Below, one piece after another: positions 1 to 8,630 of a DNA stretch of 64,000 nt. The stretch is from Amycolatopsis pretoriensis (GTDB lineage: Bacteria; Actinomycetota; Actinomycetes; Mycobacteriales; Pseudonocardiaceae), in assembly GCF_900107925.1 (NCBI RefSeq), contig NZ_FNUJ01000014.1:160830-224829 (forward strand), in the 5' to 3' direction. Each line of letters starts with the position of its first letter. Position 1 is the first letter of the stretch. Below the pieces are notes generated by a model that made no database searches, was not told the DNA's origin, and saw only the letters and a program-made list of their open reading frames with translations. A program made the position numbers and the translations under genes.

Positions 1-1360
1 CGCTCAGGTTGGCGCCGCCGCCCGGCTTGCAGCAGTCGCCGCCGCTGCCGAGCACGATCGCGCCCTGCTTCTTCATCGGGCTGTACCCGCTCGGGAGGCC
101 GCCGTCCCACAACGTCGTCAGGCCGCCCGACTGCGCGTCGCTGCCCTTGATGGCGAACCGGGACGTCCCGTTGTTCTTCAGCACCGCCGTGACGAACTTG
201 CCGCCGAACGCCCGCTGGTTCGGGTTCCACGTCTGGCTGCCACCGGGGTAGAGCCCCCACTCGAGGTCGGCCTGCACCCACGGGCCGGTGCCGGAGCAGC
301 CGCCGAACCAGCACTGCTTGCCGAAGTTGAGCGCGTCCATGGCCCCGGCCGCGTCGGCCTTGCGGGTCGTCTCGCTGTTGCCGTAGTCGAAGCAGCAGCC
401 GCTGTTGACGTGGGTCCCGCTGGTCACCATGTACATGCCCTCGGGCGCGCTGCCGGTGGGCACGCCGGTCAGGTGACCGTCGCGCCAGTAGCTGTTGCCC
501 GGGTTGATGTACAGCGAATAGGCCTTGCTGCCGCCGACCGTGAGCGACTCCGTGGCCGCCTTCGCGGGACTGCTCTGGCTGGAGCCGGGAACCACGCTCG
601 ACCCCTGGTACCACAGGTCGTTCCCGCGCCCGGACTGGTCGTAGACCACCGTGATGACGCAGGAAGTGCCGCCGCAGAAGGAATCCTGGGCAGCCGCGTC
701 GGCGGCACCACCCGCGGTCAGGACGCCGACGTCGCGGGTTCCGTTGTCGGACGCGCGGCGGACCTGGTACAGCTTCCCGCCGTAGGACCGGTACAGCGCG
801 CGGACCGTGCTGTGCGCGGCGACGCACGGCGTACCACCCGACGCGTAGAGGTCGCACGGGCCCGAGCCGGTGGGCTGCGAGGTCCCGGTGGTCCACCGCT
901 GGTTGGCCTGGCCGTGGCACGTCCACAGGATGACCGCGGTGCCGTTGGCCGTCCCGGCGCCGGTCACGTCGAGGCACAGCCCCGACTGGACGCCGGTGAC
1001 CGTCCCGTCGGCGTTCTGCCGCCACTGCTGGTTCGCCCCGCCGGTGCAGGACCAGATGATCACCGCCGTCCCCGGCGCCGTCCGGTTGCCGTAGGCGTCG
1101 ACGCACCGCGTCCCGCCCAACGCCCGCAGTTCACCGGCACCGGTGAACTCGAAGGCCTGGCTCGCCTGGCCGGCGCAGTCCCGGATCTCCAGCGCCGTGC
1201 CCGGTGTGTCGGCACCGCCCGCCACGGTCAGGCACCGGCCCGACGCCGCGCTCGTGAGCGGGGTCGTCGCCGCGGCCGCCGGCAGCGCGCCGGCCAGGGC
1301 GGCCGCCACCAGCACGGCCAGGACCAGGACGGCCCGCACCGGGTTGACTCGAGTGGTCAC
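1..1360 (-). CDS. Secreted GH54 alpha-L-arabinofuranosidase with N-terminal ricin-B lectin domain (3' end beyond window)
   Basis: Predicted to release arabinofuranosyl side chains from plant arabinoxylan or arabinan outside the cell. A GTG at 1358-1360 with AGGAGG just upstream starts a protein with a Sec signal peptide (about residues 1-30), followed by a ricin-B/CBM13 trefoil (about 35-155) with repeated GxCLD and QxW-type motifs. From about residue 165 (GPCDLYASGG, AAHSTVRALY) it matches GH54/AbfB catalytic domains, including a vicinal cysteine pair (SGCCFDYGN) and the EWGLY segment that should hold the nucleophile Glu. The frame stays open to base 1, so the C-terminus is missing. Known fungal GH54 enzymes carry a C-terminal CBM42; here a lectin sits at the N-terminus. 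A LacI-family regulator gene lies directly upstream. Confidence 0.85.
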   Translation of the reverse strand, partial: MTTRVNPVRAVLVLAVLVAAALAGALPAAAATTPLTSAASGRCLTVAGGADTPGTALEIRDCAGQASQAFEFTGAGELRALGGTRCVDAYGNRTAPGTAVIIWSCTGGANQQWRQNADGTVTGVQSGLCLDVTGAGTANGTAVILWTCHGQANQRWTTGTSQPTGSGPCDLYASGGTPCVAAHSTVRALYRSYGGKLYQVRRASDNGTRDVGVLTAGGAADAAAQDSFCGGTSCVITVVYDQSGRGNDLWYQGSSVVPGSSQSSPAKAATESLTVGGSKAYSLYINPGNSYWRDGHLTGVPTGSAPEGMYMVTSGTHVNSGCCFDYGNSETTRKADAAGAMDALNFGKQCWFGGCSGTGPWVQADLEWGLYPGGSQTWNPNQRAFGGKFVTAVLKNNGTSRFAIKGSDAQSGGLTTLWDGGLPSGYSPMKKQGAIVLGSGGDCCKPGGGANLS

Positions 1361-1401
1361 GAATCCTCCTTCGGGCACCGCGGATCCCGCCGCGATGCGA
1401 T

Positions 1402-1415
1402 TGTCGGCGCTGACG
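1402..1415. promoter_or_regulatory. Possible degenerate LacI-type operator upstream of the GH54 gene
   Basis: The 14-mer TGTCGGCGCTGACG is an imperfect inverted repeat with a central GCGC-like core, resembling the better site at 3906-3919. It lies about 45 bp before the arabinofuranosidase start. Only 5 of 7 half-site positions pair, so this is suggestive only. Confidence 0.25.
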
Positions 1416-1428
1416 GATCAGGGTGGAT

Positions 1429-2442
1429 TCACCCGGAAATGCGGGTGACGAGCTCGGTGTCGAGCACCGCGCGGCGCGGCCCGTCCGAACCGCCGAGCAT
1501 CGCCAGCAGTTCGGCCGTCATCCGCGCGCCCATCTCTTCGATCGGCTGGCGCACCGTCGTCAGCGGCGGCTCCGTGCGCCGGCCGATCGGCAGGTCGTCG
1601 AACCCGATGACGGCCACGTCCCCGGGCACCCGCCGCCCCGCCCGGCGCAGGGCCCGCAACGCGCCGACCGCCATCATGTCCGACGCGGCGAAGATCGCGT
1701 CGACGTTCGGCCGGCGGTCGAGCAGACGCGCGGTGGCGTGCTCACCGGACGCCTGCCCGAAGTCCCCGAAGACGACCAGGCCGCGGTCGCCGTGCCCGGC
1801 ACCCGCCACCGCCTGCCGGTAGCCGAGCAGCCGGTCCACCCCGGCGGTCATGTCCTGCGGCCCGGCGATGGTCGCCACCGTCCGCCGCCCCGCGTCGAGG
1901 AAGCGCTGGGTGGCCCGCCTCGCGCCACCCCGGTTGTCCACGTCGACGTAGGAGAAGCGGCCGCAGACCGGCCGGCCGCCGAACACCACCGGAATGCCGA
2001 GCCAGCCCAGGTCGAGCGGCCGGCGCCCGTGCATCCCGATGACGAGCGCGCCGTCGACGTGCCCGCCGTCGAGGTACCGCACCACCGGCGTCTGGTAGTT
2101 CTCCGTCGCCGGCACGGTGATCAGCACCAGCTGCAGCCCGACCTCGTTCAGCGCCTTGCCGGCCCCGGCCGCGACGCGGGCGAAGTACGGGTCGCCGAAC
2201 AGCCGCGGCACCTCCTCGCACACCACCAGCGCCACCGAGCCGGTCGGCCCGGTCGCCGCCCGCGCGGCCCGCTGGCGGGCGTAGCCCAGCGCCGACATCG
2301 CCGACTCGACCTGCTCGCGCGTTTTCGGCCGCACCCGGGCGAAGCCGTTGAGCACGCGGGACGCGGTGGCGGTCGACACCCCGGCCGCCCGGGCCACATC
2401 GGCCAGGGTCGGACGGAGTTCGGGTGACTCGGCGACGGACAC
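1429..2442 (-). CDS. LacI-family transcriptional regulator
   Basis: A 337-residue sugar-responsive DNA-binding protein. The N-terminal helix-turn-helix is clear (TLADVARAAGVSTATASRVLNG, residues about 11-32, with the family hinge following). The rest has the periplasmic-binding-protein fold typical of LacI/GalR (AIFAASDMMAVGALRAL, GDVAVIGFDDLPIG). GTG start at 2442 with GGGAGAG upstream. It sits between two lectin-bearing polysaccharide hydrolase genes on the same strand, so control of these genes by a released sugar is the obvious inference. An imperfect inverted repeat (AAGACG..TGTCTT, 2455-2470) lies just ahead of its start and could be autoregulatory. The effector sugar cannot be read from sequence. 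Confidence 0.92.
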   Translation of the reverse strand: MSVAESPELRPTLADVARAAGVSTATASRVLNGFARVRPKTREQVESAMSALGYARQRAARAATGPTGSVALVVCEEVPRLFGDPYFARVAAGAGKALNEVGLQLVLITVPATENYQTPVVRYLDGGHVDGALVIGMHGRRPLDLGWLGIPVVFGGRPVCGRFSYVDVDNRGGARRATQRFLDAGRRTVATIAGPQDMTAGVDRLLGYRQAVAGAGHGDRGLVVFGDFGQASGEHATARLLDRRPNVDAIFAASDMMAVGALRALRRAGRRVPGDVAVIGFDDLPIGRRTEPPLTTVRQPIEEMGARMTAELLAMLGGSDGPRRAVLDTELVTRISG

Positions 2443-2494
2443 GTCAGCTCTCCCAAGACGTCGTTGTCTTCACGGGCTCGCTCGAAGCCGCGGC

Positions 2495-3853
2495 TCAGGC
2501 GCGCTGGACCCGGAACCGCTGGTTGGCGGCACCGGTGGACGTCCACTGGGACACCCGTGCGCCGTCGGCGGCCGAGGCTTCCCAGACGTCCATCGCCAGG
2601 CCGCTCAGCCGGTTGACCAGGCTGACCACCCCGCCGCCCTGGTCGGTGACCCGCCACTGCTGCGCCGGAGCCCCCGAATCGGGTTGCTGGCTGACGACCG
2701 CGCCGGCGGCGGACCCGGCCACCTGGAGCACCAGGCCGCTGTGCCGGGCCCGGACGCGGTAGTAGCCGGCACCGGAGTCCAGGAAGTCGAACTGCTGGTT
2801 CTGCCCGCCGGTGGCCGTCCACTGCTGCAGCGCGGCCCCGGCGGCGGTCGAGACACCGCTGATGTCCAGGAGCTTCCCGCTGTGTTCGGCGACCAGGGTG
2901 TAGTTCACGCCGACCTGCACCGGCGTCCCGGACGGCGGGGTCGGCGAATCGAACTGCGTGAGGAACTTCCACACCTCGCCCGAGGTCCAGGTCTGCCAGC
3001 CGCTGCAGGCGCACCCGTCGCGCGGCCCGGGGTCGTGGCCGCCGTCGAACGCGGCCCAGACCACCGGGTAGCCGGCCCGGCAGCCGGAGTAGGCGGTGAC
3101 GACGTGGGTCCGGCTGCCGCTCGCGGGCTCCGGCGGGTTCTGCGGGGTGCACCCGTTGTTCCGGACGAACTGGTCGCGCAGCGAACGCCCGGACGCGATG
3201 GGCAGGACGGTGTCCCCGATGCCGTGCATCCCGATGTACGCGACCGCCTGGGTCCCGCCGCTGCAGCCGCTGAGGTTGGCCCCGGAGTAGACGGCGACCG
3301 CGCGGAAGACCGCCGGCCGGGCGCACGCGAGCGCGTAACTCATCGCGCCGCCGTAGCTGAACCCGCCGGCGAACACCTGCGAGGTGTCGACGCACAACGC
3401 CGTCTCGAGCTGCCGCAGAAGGTCGTCGACGAAGGTGACGTCCTGGCCGCCGGGGTTGGCCCAGCCGTTGCCGTTGCCTTGGGGCGCCACGAAGATCGTG
3501 GTGTTGCCCGCGCTGTCCGCGAGCCGCCGGAGCCCGTAGTAGGACCAGTTGTAGCCGTCGGTCCCGCCCGAGTCGACGTCGGCGGCCGTGCCGCCGCGCC
3601 AGTGCAGTCCGACGAACAGCCGGTACGGGTGGGAGCTGTCGTAGTTCGCCGGCACTCGCAGGAGATAGCCGCGGTTCTGGCCGCCGCTGGAGATCGTGTG
3701 GCTGCCGCTCGCCAGCCCGGGGGCCTGGCCGCAGCCCGCGGTGCCCACCGACGGCCGGGGCGCTTCGGGAGCGGCGGCGTGCGCGGTGCCGATCCCGGGC
3801 GTCGTCAGCAGCGCCCCGATCGCGGCGGACGCGAGCAGACGTCTGAACCTCAT
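2495..3853 (-). CDS. Secreted CE1/feruloyl-type (PHB depolymerase-like) esterase with C-terminal ricin-B lectin
   Basis: A 452-residue secreted alpha/beta hydrolase. ATG at 3853 (GAAGGAG upstream) is preferred over a start 33 bp further up because the signal peptide (about 1-27, ending AHA) begins there. The catalytic domain (about 45-310) belongs to the PHB-depolymerase/feruloyl-esterase group: GFSYGG with nucleophile Ser166, GDT for the acid, and FDGGHDPG for the histidine. A ricin-B/CBM13 domain (about 320-452; QQW and QRFRV repeats) follows. Likely substrates are feruloyl or acetyl esters on arabinoxylan, which fits the arabinofuranosidase two genes away. A polyester substrate cannot be excluded. 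Confidence 0.85.
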   Translation of the reverse strand: MRFRRLLASAAIGALLTTPGIGTAHAAAPEAPRPSVGTAGCGQAPGLASGSHTISSGGQNRGYLLRVPANYDSSHPYRLFVGLHWRGGTAADVDSGGTDGYNWSYYGLRRLADSAGNTTIFVAPQGNGNGWANPGGQDVTFVDDLLRQLETALCVDTSQVFAGGFSYGGAMSYALACARPAVFRAVAVYSGANLSGCSGGTQAVAYIGMHGIGDTVLPIASGRSLRDQFVRNNGCTPQNPPEPASGSRTHVVTAYSGCRAGYPVVWAAFDGGHDPGPRDGCACSGWQTWTSGEVWKFLTQFDSPTPPSGTPVQVGVNYTLVAEHSGKLLDISGVSTAAGAALQQWTATGGQNQQFDFLDSGAGYYRVRARHSGLVLQVAGSAAGAVVSQQPDSGAPAQQWRVTDQGGGVVSLVNRLSGLAMDVWEASAADGARVSQWTSTGAANQRFRVQRA

Positions 3854-3905
3854 CGTGTGGCTCCTTCCACCGGTCGAGCCCGGCACGGTTCACCGGGGGG
3901 CCCAG

Positions 3906-3919
3906 TGTTCGCGCTAACA
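3906..3919. promoter_or_regulatory. Candidate LacI-family operator
   Basis: TGTTCGCGCTAACA is a near-perfect inverted repeat (6 of 7 positions) with the central CG typical of LacI/GalR operators. It lies about 55 bp upstream of the esterase start at 3853. The LacI-family gene at 1429-2442 is the obvious candidate ligand. Confidence 0.5.
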
Positions 3920-4103
3920 TTCGACCGCTGACCAAGTCCTCGGGTGCGGGGTGCGCACTGCGAAGCTGTCTGGTTACCGGCCGAAGGGCCCTGAGCCAAG
4001 ATAAGAGCCACTGACGGCAAAGGTCAATCCACGGTGAAAATTACCCGCTCACAACGGATTCCGCCCACGACAAGACCCCCGGTGAGTCCACAAAGGAATG
4101 AAC

Positions 4104-4364
4104 TCACCGGCCGAAGAGGCGGCGCTGGATCTCGCGGCGGTAGTCCTCCAGGGTGTTGTCGAGGTGGACCGAGCCCGCCGCGTGGCCGCCGACCGCGCCG
4201 TTCATCCCGATGATGTTCGACTGGCGTTGCAGGCGGCGGGCTTCGCCCACGGCCGCCACGAGGAACTGGTTGTGCGACGCGGTGGCGATCCCGAGGTGGA
4301 AGTCGTCGTCACCGCGGCCGGGCCGGTACGGAACCGGTGGTGCGGTTTCCCCGTCACTGGTCAC
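4104..4364 (-). pseudogene. Internally deleted remnant of a FadR/GntR-type regulator (FCD domain)
   Basis: A GTG-started 86-codon frame contains two pieces that look like parts of one FCD ligand-binding domain: FHLGIATASHNQFLVAAV (a metal-binding helix region in FadR-like GntR proteins) and the usual C-terminal tail (VHLDNTLEDYRREIQRRLFG). Roughly 50 residues that normally separate these, and the whole winged-helix DNA-binding domain, are missing. I read this as a decayed gene. A short independent protein is possible but there is no convincing ribosome-binding site. Confidence 0.45.
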
Positions 4365-4588
4365 CCCGATGAGTATGACTCAATGGACGCCGGCCAGTGA
4401 CCATACCTCGCGCCCCGGTTACCGAGTCAACAGCAGCGCGGCCGGCGTGAAACTTACACGCGTTGCCGCAGGTGCGAAGGCGGGCGTCCCGGCTTCCGTG
4501 CCCATCGCCGGCCGGGGCGGGGACGATGGCCGGGCGTGAGTCACGAACATCCGTCAGCGGACCTCCGGCCGACCGATCGAGGAGAACC

Positions 4589-5671
4589 ATGAGAATCCGG
4601 CTCATCGCGGCCGCGACGGCCCTGTTCCTGAGCGCCCTGCTGCCGGGCACGCCGGCCGCCGCCGAATCCAACGGCGGGGTCAAGGTGATGCCGCTCGGCG
4701 ACTCCATCACCGACGGCACCCAAGTCCCGGGCGGGTACCGGATCGGGCTGTGGCAACGCCTGAGCGCGGGCGGCTACCGGGTCGACTTCACCGGCTCGCA
4801 GTACAACGGCCCGGCCGCCCTCGGCGACCACGACCACGAAGGCCACCCCGGCTGGCGCATCGACCAGATCGACGCGAACGTCGTCGGCTGGCTGCGGAAC
4901 ACCGGCTCGCACACGGTCCTGCTGCACATCGGCACGAACGACATCCTGCAGAACCACGACACCGGCAGCGCGCCGGCCCGGCTGTCCGGGCTGATCGACC
5001 ACATCACCGCGACCGCGCCGGACGCCGAGGTCTTCGTCGCGACGATCATCCCGCTCGCCGACCCCGGGCAGGAGTCGGCGGCCCGCACGTTCAACTCCGC
5101 CGTTCCCGGGATCGTGCAGAGCAACCGGAACGCGGGAAAGCACGTGCACCTGGTGGACATGCACGCCGCGCTGACCACCGGCGACCTGATCGACGGCGTC
5201 CACCCCACAGCCACCGGCTACGACAAGATGGCCGCCACCTGGTTCGGCGCGCTGCGGTCGGTGCCCGGGAGCATCGGCTCCGCGGGAACGTCCACGGCCC
5301 AGCAGATCGTCGGCACGCAGTCGGGCCGGTGCGTGGACGCCGCGAGCGCCGCCGACGGCACCCAGGTGCGGCTGCAGGACTGTGGCGGGCAGGCCGGCCA
5401 GGCGTGGACCCGGACGGGCCAGGAGCTGACCGTCGGCGGGACCAAGTGCCTCGACGCGTCCGGCCACGGAACGGCCAACGGCACCCCGGTGATCGTCTGG
5501 GACTGCCACGGCCAGGCCAACCAGCAGTGGACGATCACGGCGAACGGCACGATCACGGGAGTCCAGTCGGGGCTCTGCCTGGACGCGTACGGCCAGGGCA
5601 CCGCCAACGGCACCCAGCTGGTCCTGTGGGCCTGCGGCGGGCAGGCGAACCAGCAGTGGACGTTGCGCTAG
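4589..5671 (+). CDS. Secreted SGNH/GDSL esterase (CE3-like) with C-terminal ricin-B lectin
   Basis: A 360-residue protein. ATG at 4589 follows GAGGAGAA. Signal peptide about residues 1-25. The SGNH hydrolase domain (about 30-225) shows block I GDSIT (Ser39), block III GTND and block V DGVHPT (Asp202, His205), and the GYR..LWQRL pattern resembles CE3 acetylxylan esterases. The C-terminal ricin-B/CBM13 domain (about 230-360) has QAW, QQW, QQW repeats. Predicted to deacetylate xylan or a related polysaccharide outside the cell. It is transcribed away from the LacI-linked pair but shares their lectin architecture. Confidence 0.87.
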   Translation: MRIRLIAAATALFLSALLPGTPAAAESNGGVKVMPLGDSITDGTQVPGGYRIGLWQRLSAGGYRVDFTGSQYNGPAALGDHDHEGHPGWRIDQIDANVVGWLRNTGSHTVLLHIGTNDILQNHDTGSAPARLSGLIDHITATAPDAEVFVATIIPLADPGQESAARTFNSAVPGIVQSNRNAGKHVHLVDMHAALTTGDLIDGVHPTATGYDKMAATWFGALRSVPGSIGSAGTSTAQQIVGTQSGRCVDAASAADGTQVRLQDCGGQAGQAWTRTGQELTVGGTKCLDASGHGTANGTPVIVWDCHGQANQQWTITANGTITGVQSGLCLDAYGQGTANGTQLVLWACGGQANQQWTLR

Positions 5672-5806
5672 CCGAGTGACGGCAAGGCGAGCCGTCCGGG
5701 TGAGAACGCGTGTTTGACCGGCGGGGCGTCCGGGTATCTCCGCGCTCGAACCGAGCCGCCACCCGTTCCGGGGTGGCGGTTCCCCCGGAAAAGGAGCTCC
5801 CCCACC

Positions 5807-5962
5807 GTGATCGTCCTCGGCGTCATCCTGATCGTCCTCGGCTTCCTCATCGGCATCCCGGTGCTGTACACGATCGGCACCGTGCTCGCCGTCGCGGGCG
5901 TCGTCCTCGCGATCCTCGGCGGAACCGGCCGCAAGATCGGCGGCCGCGCGCACTGGTACTGA
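5807..5962 (+). CDS. 51-residue small membrane protein, DUF6131-like
   Basis: GTG at 5807 preceded by AAGGAG gives a 51-residue protein that is almost entirely two hydrophobic segments (VIVLGVILIVLGFLIG and TIGTVLAVAGVVLAILG) followed by a basic tail ending GGRAHWY. This resembles the DUF6131 family of actinobacterial mini-membrane proteins. A longer frame starting at 5714 is less likely because its N-terminus has no membrane or domain character. Function unknown. Confidence 0.65.
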   Translation: MIVLGVILIVLGFLIGIPVLYTIGTVLAVAGVVLAILGGTGRKIGGRAHWY

Positions 5963-5970
5963 GCCGGGGT

Positions 5971-6013
5971 TCCGGACCGCGCGCGAAACCCGTTCAGCGG
6001 CGCGCGGTCCGGA
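5971..6013. terminator. Hairpin terminator between convergent genes
   Basis: Perfect 14-bp arms (5971-5984 and 6000-6013, TCCGGACCGCGCGC and its complement) with a 15-nt loop lie between the DUF6131-like gene and the convergent gene ending at 5994. The arms overlap the last codons of the latter. No T-tract, as is usual in this GC range. Confidence 0.6.
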
Positions 6014-6314
6014 CGTCGTCCAGGCACGTCGAGGTGACCGTCAGGTCGCGGTACGGATACCCTTCGCGCTCCAGCAGGTCCATCGCCCACAGTTCGGCGT
6101 CGTCGTGCGCCCGCTGCTCGGCGCCTTCGCCCGCGGCGACGTCGATCCGGACGCGGAAGCCGAACCCGCCCAGGTGCCGGCTGTAGGTCAGCGTTCCCTC
6201 GTCCGAGAAGGACAAGCCGGCGAGATCATCGCTCGCCTCGGCGAGGAGCTTCTCGCGGACGGCCCCCGCCGGCCGGTCGAACTTGCCCCGGACGAGGACG
6301 CGGTAGGTCGGCAT
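5994..6314 (-). CDS. DUF6204-like protein, 106 residues
   Basis: Start chosen at ATG 6314 (MPTYRVLVRGKFD), which matches the usual N-terminus of the family; a further in-frame upstream extension to 6398 looks non-coding. The pattern RVLVRGKF, DEGTLTYSRHLGGFGFRV and a C-terminal YRDLTVTSTCLDDV resembles DUF6204, a small actinobacterial family of unknown function. No signal peptide or membrane segment. Confidence 0.65.
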   Translation of the reverse strand: MPTYRVLVRGKFDRPAGAVREKLLAEASDDLAGLSFSDEGTLTYSRHLGGFGFRVRIDVAAGEGAEQRAHDDAELWAMDLLEREGYPYRDLTVTSTCLDDVRTARR

Positions 6315-6476
6315 GCGCGTCAGGGTAGCGACGCCGGCCCGGGAAGCGAACCCGTTTTCGCGGCGGACCTCGCGCGGCCGGCGACCGGTCCGAAACAAGA
6401 CCGGCGGTCCCGGCGACTATGCCGTCGTGGACATCCGGCGCACGCCGGAACCCCTTCGGACCAGGTCAGGTGAGAA

Positions 6477-8327
6477 ATGACCGGATACCCCGCCGAGCCC
6501 CGGCTGGACTGCGACGTCATCATGAAGGGCGGGATCACCAGCGGCGTGATCTACCCGCGTGCCGTCTGCGAGCTCGCCCGCACCTACCGGTTGCGGTCGG
6601 TCGGCGGCGCCTCCGCCGGTGCGATCGCCGCCGCGGCGGCGGCCGCGGCCGAGTACGGCCGGACCGCCGATGGGTTCGAGAAGCTCGCGAACCTGCCGGA
6701 CGAGATCAGCGAGCCGGCCGCGATCGGCGGCTCCGTGCTGTTCCGCCTCTTCCAGCCGGCCGGCCGGACCCGGGGGCTCTTCCGGGTGGCCACCGCCGGA
6801 TTGGGCAAGCGCAAGGCCATCCAGGTGATCGCCATCGCCCTGGCCGTGGTCCGGTCGTTCCCGATCGCCGTGGCGCTGGGTGCGCTGCCGGGAATCGTGC
6901 TGCTGATCCTCGCCCTGTTCGGAACCGGGATCGCGCGAGTTACCGCCATCGTCGCGGCCGTCCTGCTCCTGCTGGTGGGCGCGACACTCGGCGCGGCAGT
7001 CGGCATCGCACAGCGTGTGGGCCGCGCCGTGCCCGCGAACAATTTCGGGCTGTGCTCCGGCATGCCCGGCCCGGGATCGAGCGGCCAGGCCGAGGCACTC
7101 ACCCCCTGGTTGCACAAGACCGTGCAGGACCTCGCGGGCCGGGGAACGGCCGGGACGCCCTTGACGTTCGGCGACCTCGAAACCCACGGCTGCGCACTGC
7201 GGGTGATGACCACCAACCTCACCCGGGGACAACCGCTCGCGATGCCCTGGAGCGACCGGCAGTACTTCTTCGACGAGAAGGAGTTCCGCGACCTGTTCCC
7301 GGCCGACGTCGTCGAGTGGATGGTCGACCACCCGCCGGCGAACGCGGCCGAAGCGCCTGATTCACTGCGACCCCTGCCCGCGCCCGAGCACCTGCCCGTC
7401 CTAGTCGCGACGAGGATGAGTTTGAGCTTCCCGTTCCTGCTCTCGGCGATCCCGCTCCACACGCTCGACGCCGCGGCACCCGGGGGTCACCGGGTGCACT
7501 GGTTCTCCGACGGCGGCATCTGCAGCAACCTGCCGGTGCACTTCTTCGACAGTCCCCTGCCGAGCCGGCCGACGTTCGCCATCGACCTCGCGCCGTTCCC
7601 GCCCGGCCGGGAAAAGTCCGACGTCGAACGGGAGAACACCTTCCTGCCGGCCCTCGACGATTCCGGGCGGCCGCCGCGGTGGACCACCTGGCCGAGCACC
7701 GGCCTGGGCAGTCTCGTGGGGTTCGCCGGCGCGATGCTGAGCACGGCGAGGTCGTGGGTGGACGAGTCCCAAGCCGCCATGCCCGGCTACGACGACCGCA
7801 TCGTGACCGTGTACGTCGAGGACGACGAAGGCGGTCTCAACCTCGAGATGGACCAGTCGCAGATCACCGGGCTCGCCGAACGCGGGAAAGCCGCGGCGGA
7901 GCAGCTCGTCGAGCGCTTCGCCGGCGAACTCCCCGGGACAACCCCGGCGTTGGGCTGGGAAAGGCAACGCTGGCTTCGCTTCCGCACCGCGACGGCCGGG
8001 CTTTCCGGGTGGCTGACGGGCTTCCGCACCGGCTACACGGCGACACCGCCCGCCACCACGCCGTACGGGGATCTGGCCGGACCCGGCGCCACGGAAACGC
8101 CGCCCTCCCACGATTTCGAGCCCGCTCGACGGATCGCCGTGGACCAGCGGACCGGCGAGTTGCTCACGTTGGCCACCGACTGGGCGGAGCCTCCGGCCGA
8201 CGCGTTCACCGAGGGCGCGCCGGAACCGGCGCCGGTACTGCAACTGGTACCGAAGGCGTGGATCGAGCGCCCCGGCTCACCAGGCGGCAGCGGAAGTCCG
8301 GGTCCGGGACTCGGCGGCTCGGCGTGA
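6477..8327 (+). CDS. Patatin-like phospholipase with an internal transmembrane insertion
   Basis: A 616-residue putative lipid acyl hydrolase. The patatin catalytic dyad is present: GASAG (Ser46) after the oxyanion motif KGGITSGVIYP, and DGG (Asp345, FSDGGICSNLP). Between them residues about 115-178 form a strongly hydrophobic stretch that could make two or three membrane helices, unusual inside a patatin fold and likely to tether the enzyme to the membrane. The C-terminal 80 residues are Pro/Gly-rich and probably disordered. It stands alone with the GGTGAG-preceded ATG at 6477; no secretion signal. Substrate unknown. Confidence 0.8.
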   Translation: MTGYPAEPRLDCDVIMKGGITSGVIYPRAVCELARTYRLRSVGGASAGAIAAAAAAAAEYGRTADGFEKLANLPDEISEPAAIGGSVLFRLFQPAGRTRGLFRVATAGLGKRKAIQVIAIALAVVRSFPIAVALGALPGIVLLILALFGTGIARVTAIVAAVLLLLVGATLGAAVGIAQRVGRAVPANNFGLCSGMPGPGSSGQAEALTPWLHKTVQDLAGRGTAGTPLTFGDLETHGCALRVMTTNLTRGQPLAMPWSDRQYFFDEKEFRDLFPADVVEWMVDHPPANAAEAPDSLRPLPAPEHLPVLVATRMSLSFPFLLSAIPLHTLDAAAPGGHRVHWFSDGGICSNLPVHFFDSPLPSRPTFAIDLAPFPPGREKSDVERENTFLPALDDSGRPPRWTTWPSTGLGSLVGFAGAMLSTARSWVDESQAAMPGYDDRIVTVYVEDDEGGLNLEMDQSQITGLAERGKAAAEQLVERFAGELPGTTPALGWERQRWLRFRTATAGLSGWLTGFRTGYTATPPATTPYGDLAGPGATETPPSHDFEPARRIAVDQRTGELLTLATDWAEPPADAFTEGAPEPAPVLQLVPKAWIERPGSPGGSGSPGPGLGGSA

Positions 8328-8468
8328 GCAGAGCCGGCGACGTCGGCCGGTTCTGCTTCCGTTCAGCGAAGATCCGAGGGTATCGTCGGGGTGGTCGGGA
8401 GGACCGGCTCGGTCATCCCGCGCTGTAGCGGTCCGCTCCTCCCGAACGCGGAGAAGCGGACCGTGCGT

Positions 8469-8630
8469 TCAGCTCACCCAGTGGACCAGCAGGCCGGAAA
8501 CCTTCTCCACGGCGGTGAGCAACAGCAGGAACAGCTCGATCCGGCAGGCCAGGCCAATCCGGATCGGGCTTTTCCTTTTCCCGGGTCTTCCTTCGTCGTC
8601 GTCCGGAGCTTCGGTTCCATCGTCGCCCAA
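8469..8630 (-). CDS. Possible 53-residue membrane miniprotein (TTG start)
   Basis: A TTG at 8628-8630 follows a strong AAGGAGG about 7 nt upstream on the minus strand. The product has an acidic, disordered N-terminus (GDDGTEAPDDDEG), a basic patch (KRKS), and a C-terminal hydrophobic helix (IGLACRIELFLLLLTAVEKV) ending VHWVS. The acidic, basic, then membrane-helix order and good ribosome-binding site are unlikely to be chance, but I know no family for it. The stop lies 141 bp past the patatin gene end, on the opposite strand. Confidence 0.45.
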   Translation of the reverse strand: MGDDGTEAPDDDEGRPGKRKSPIRIGLACRIELFLLLLTAVEKVSGLLVHWVS

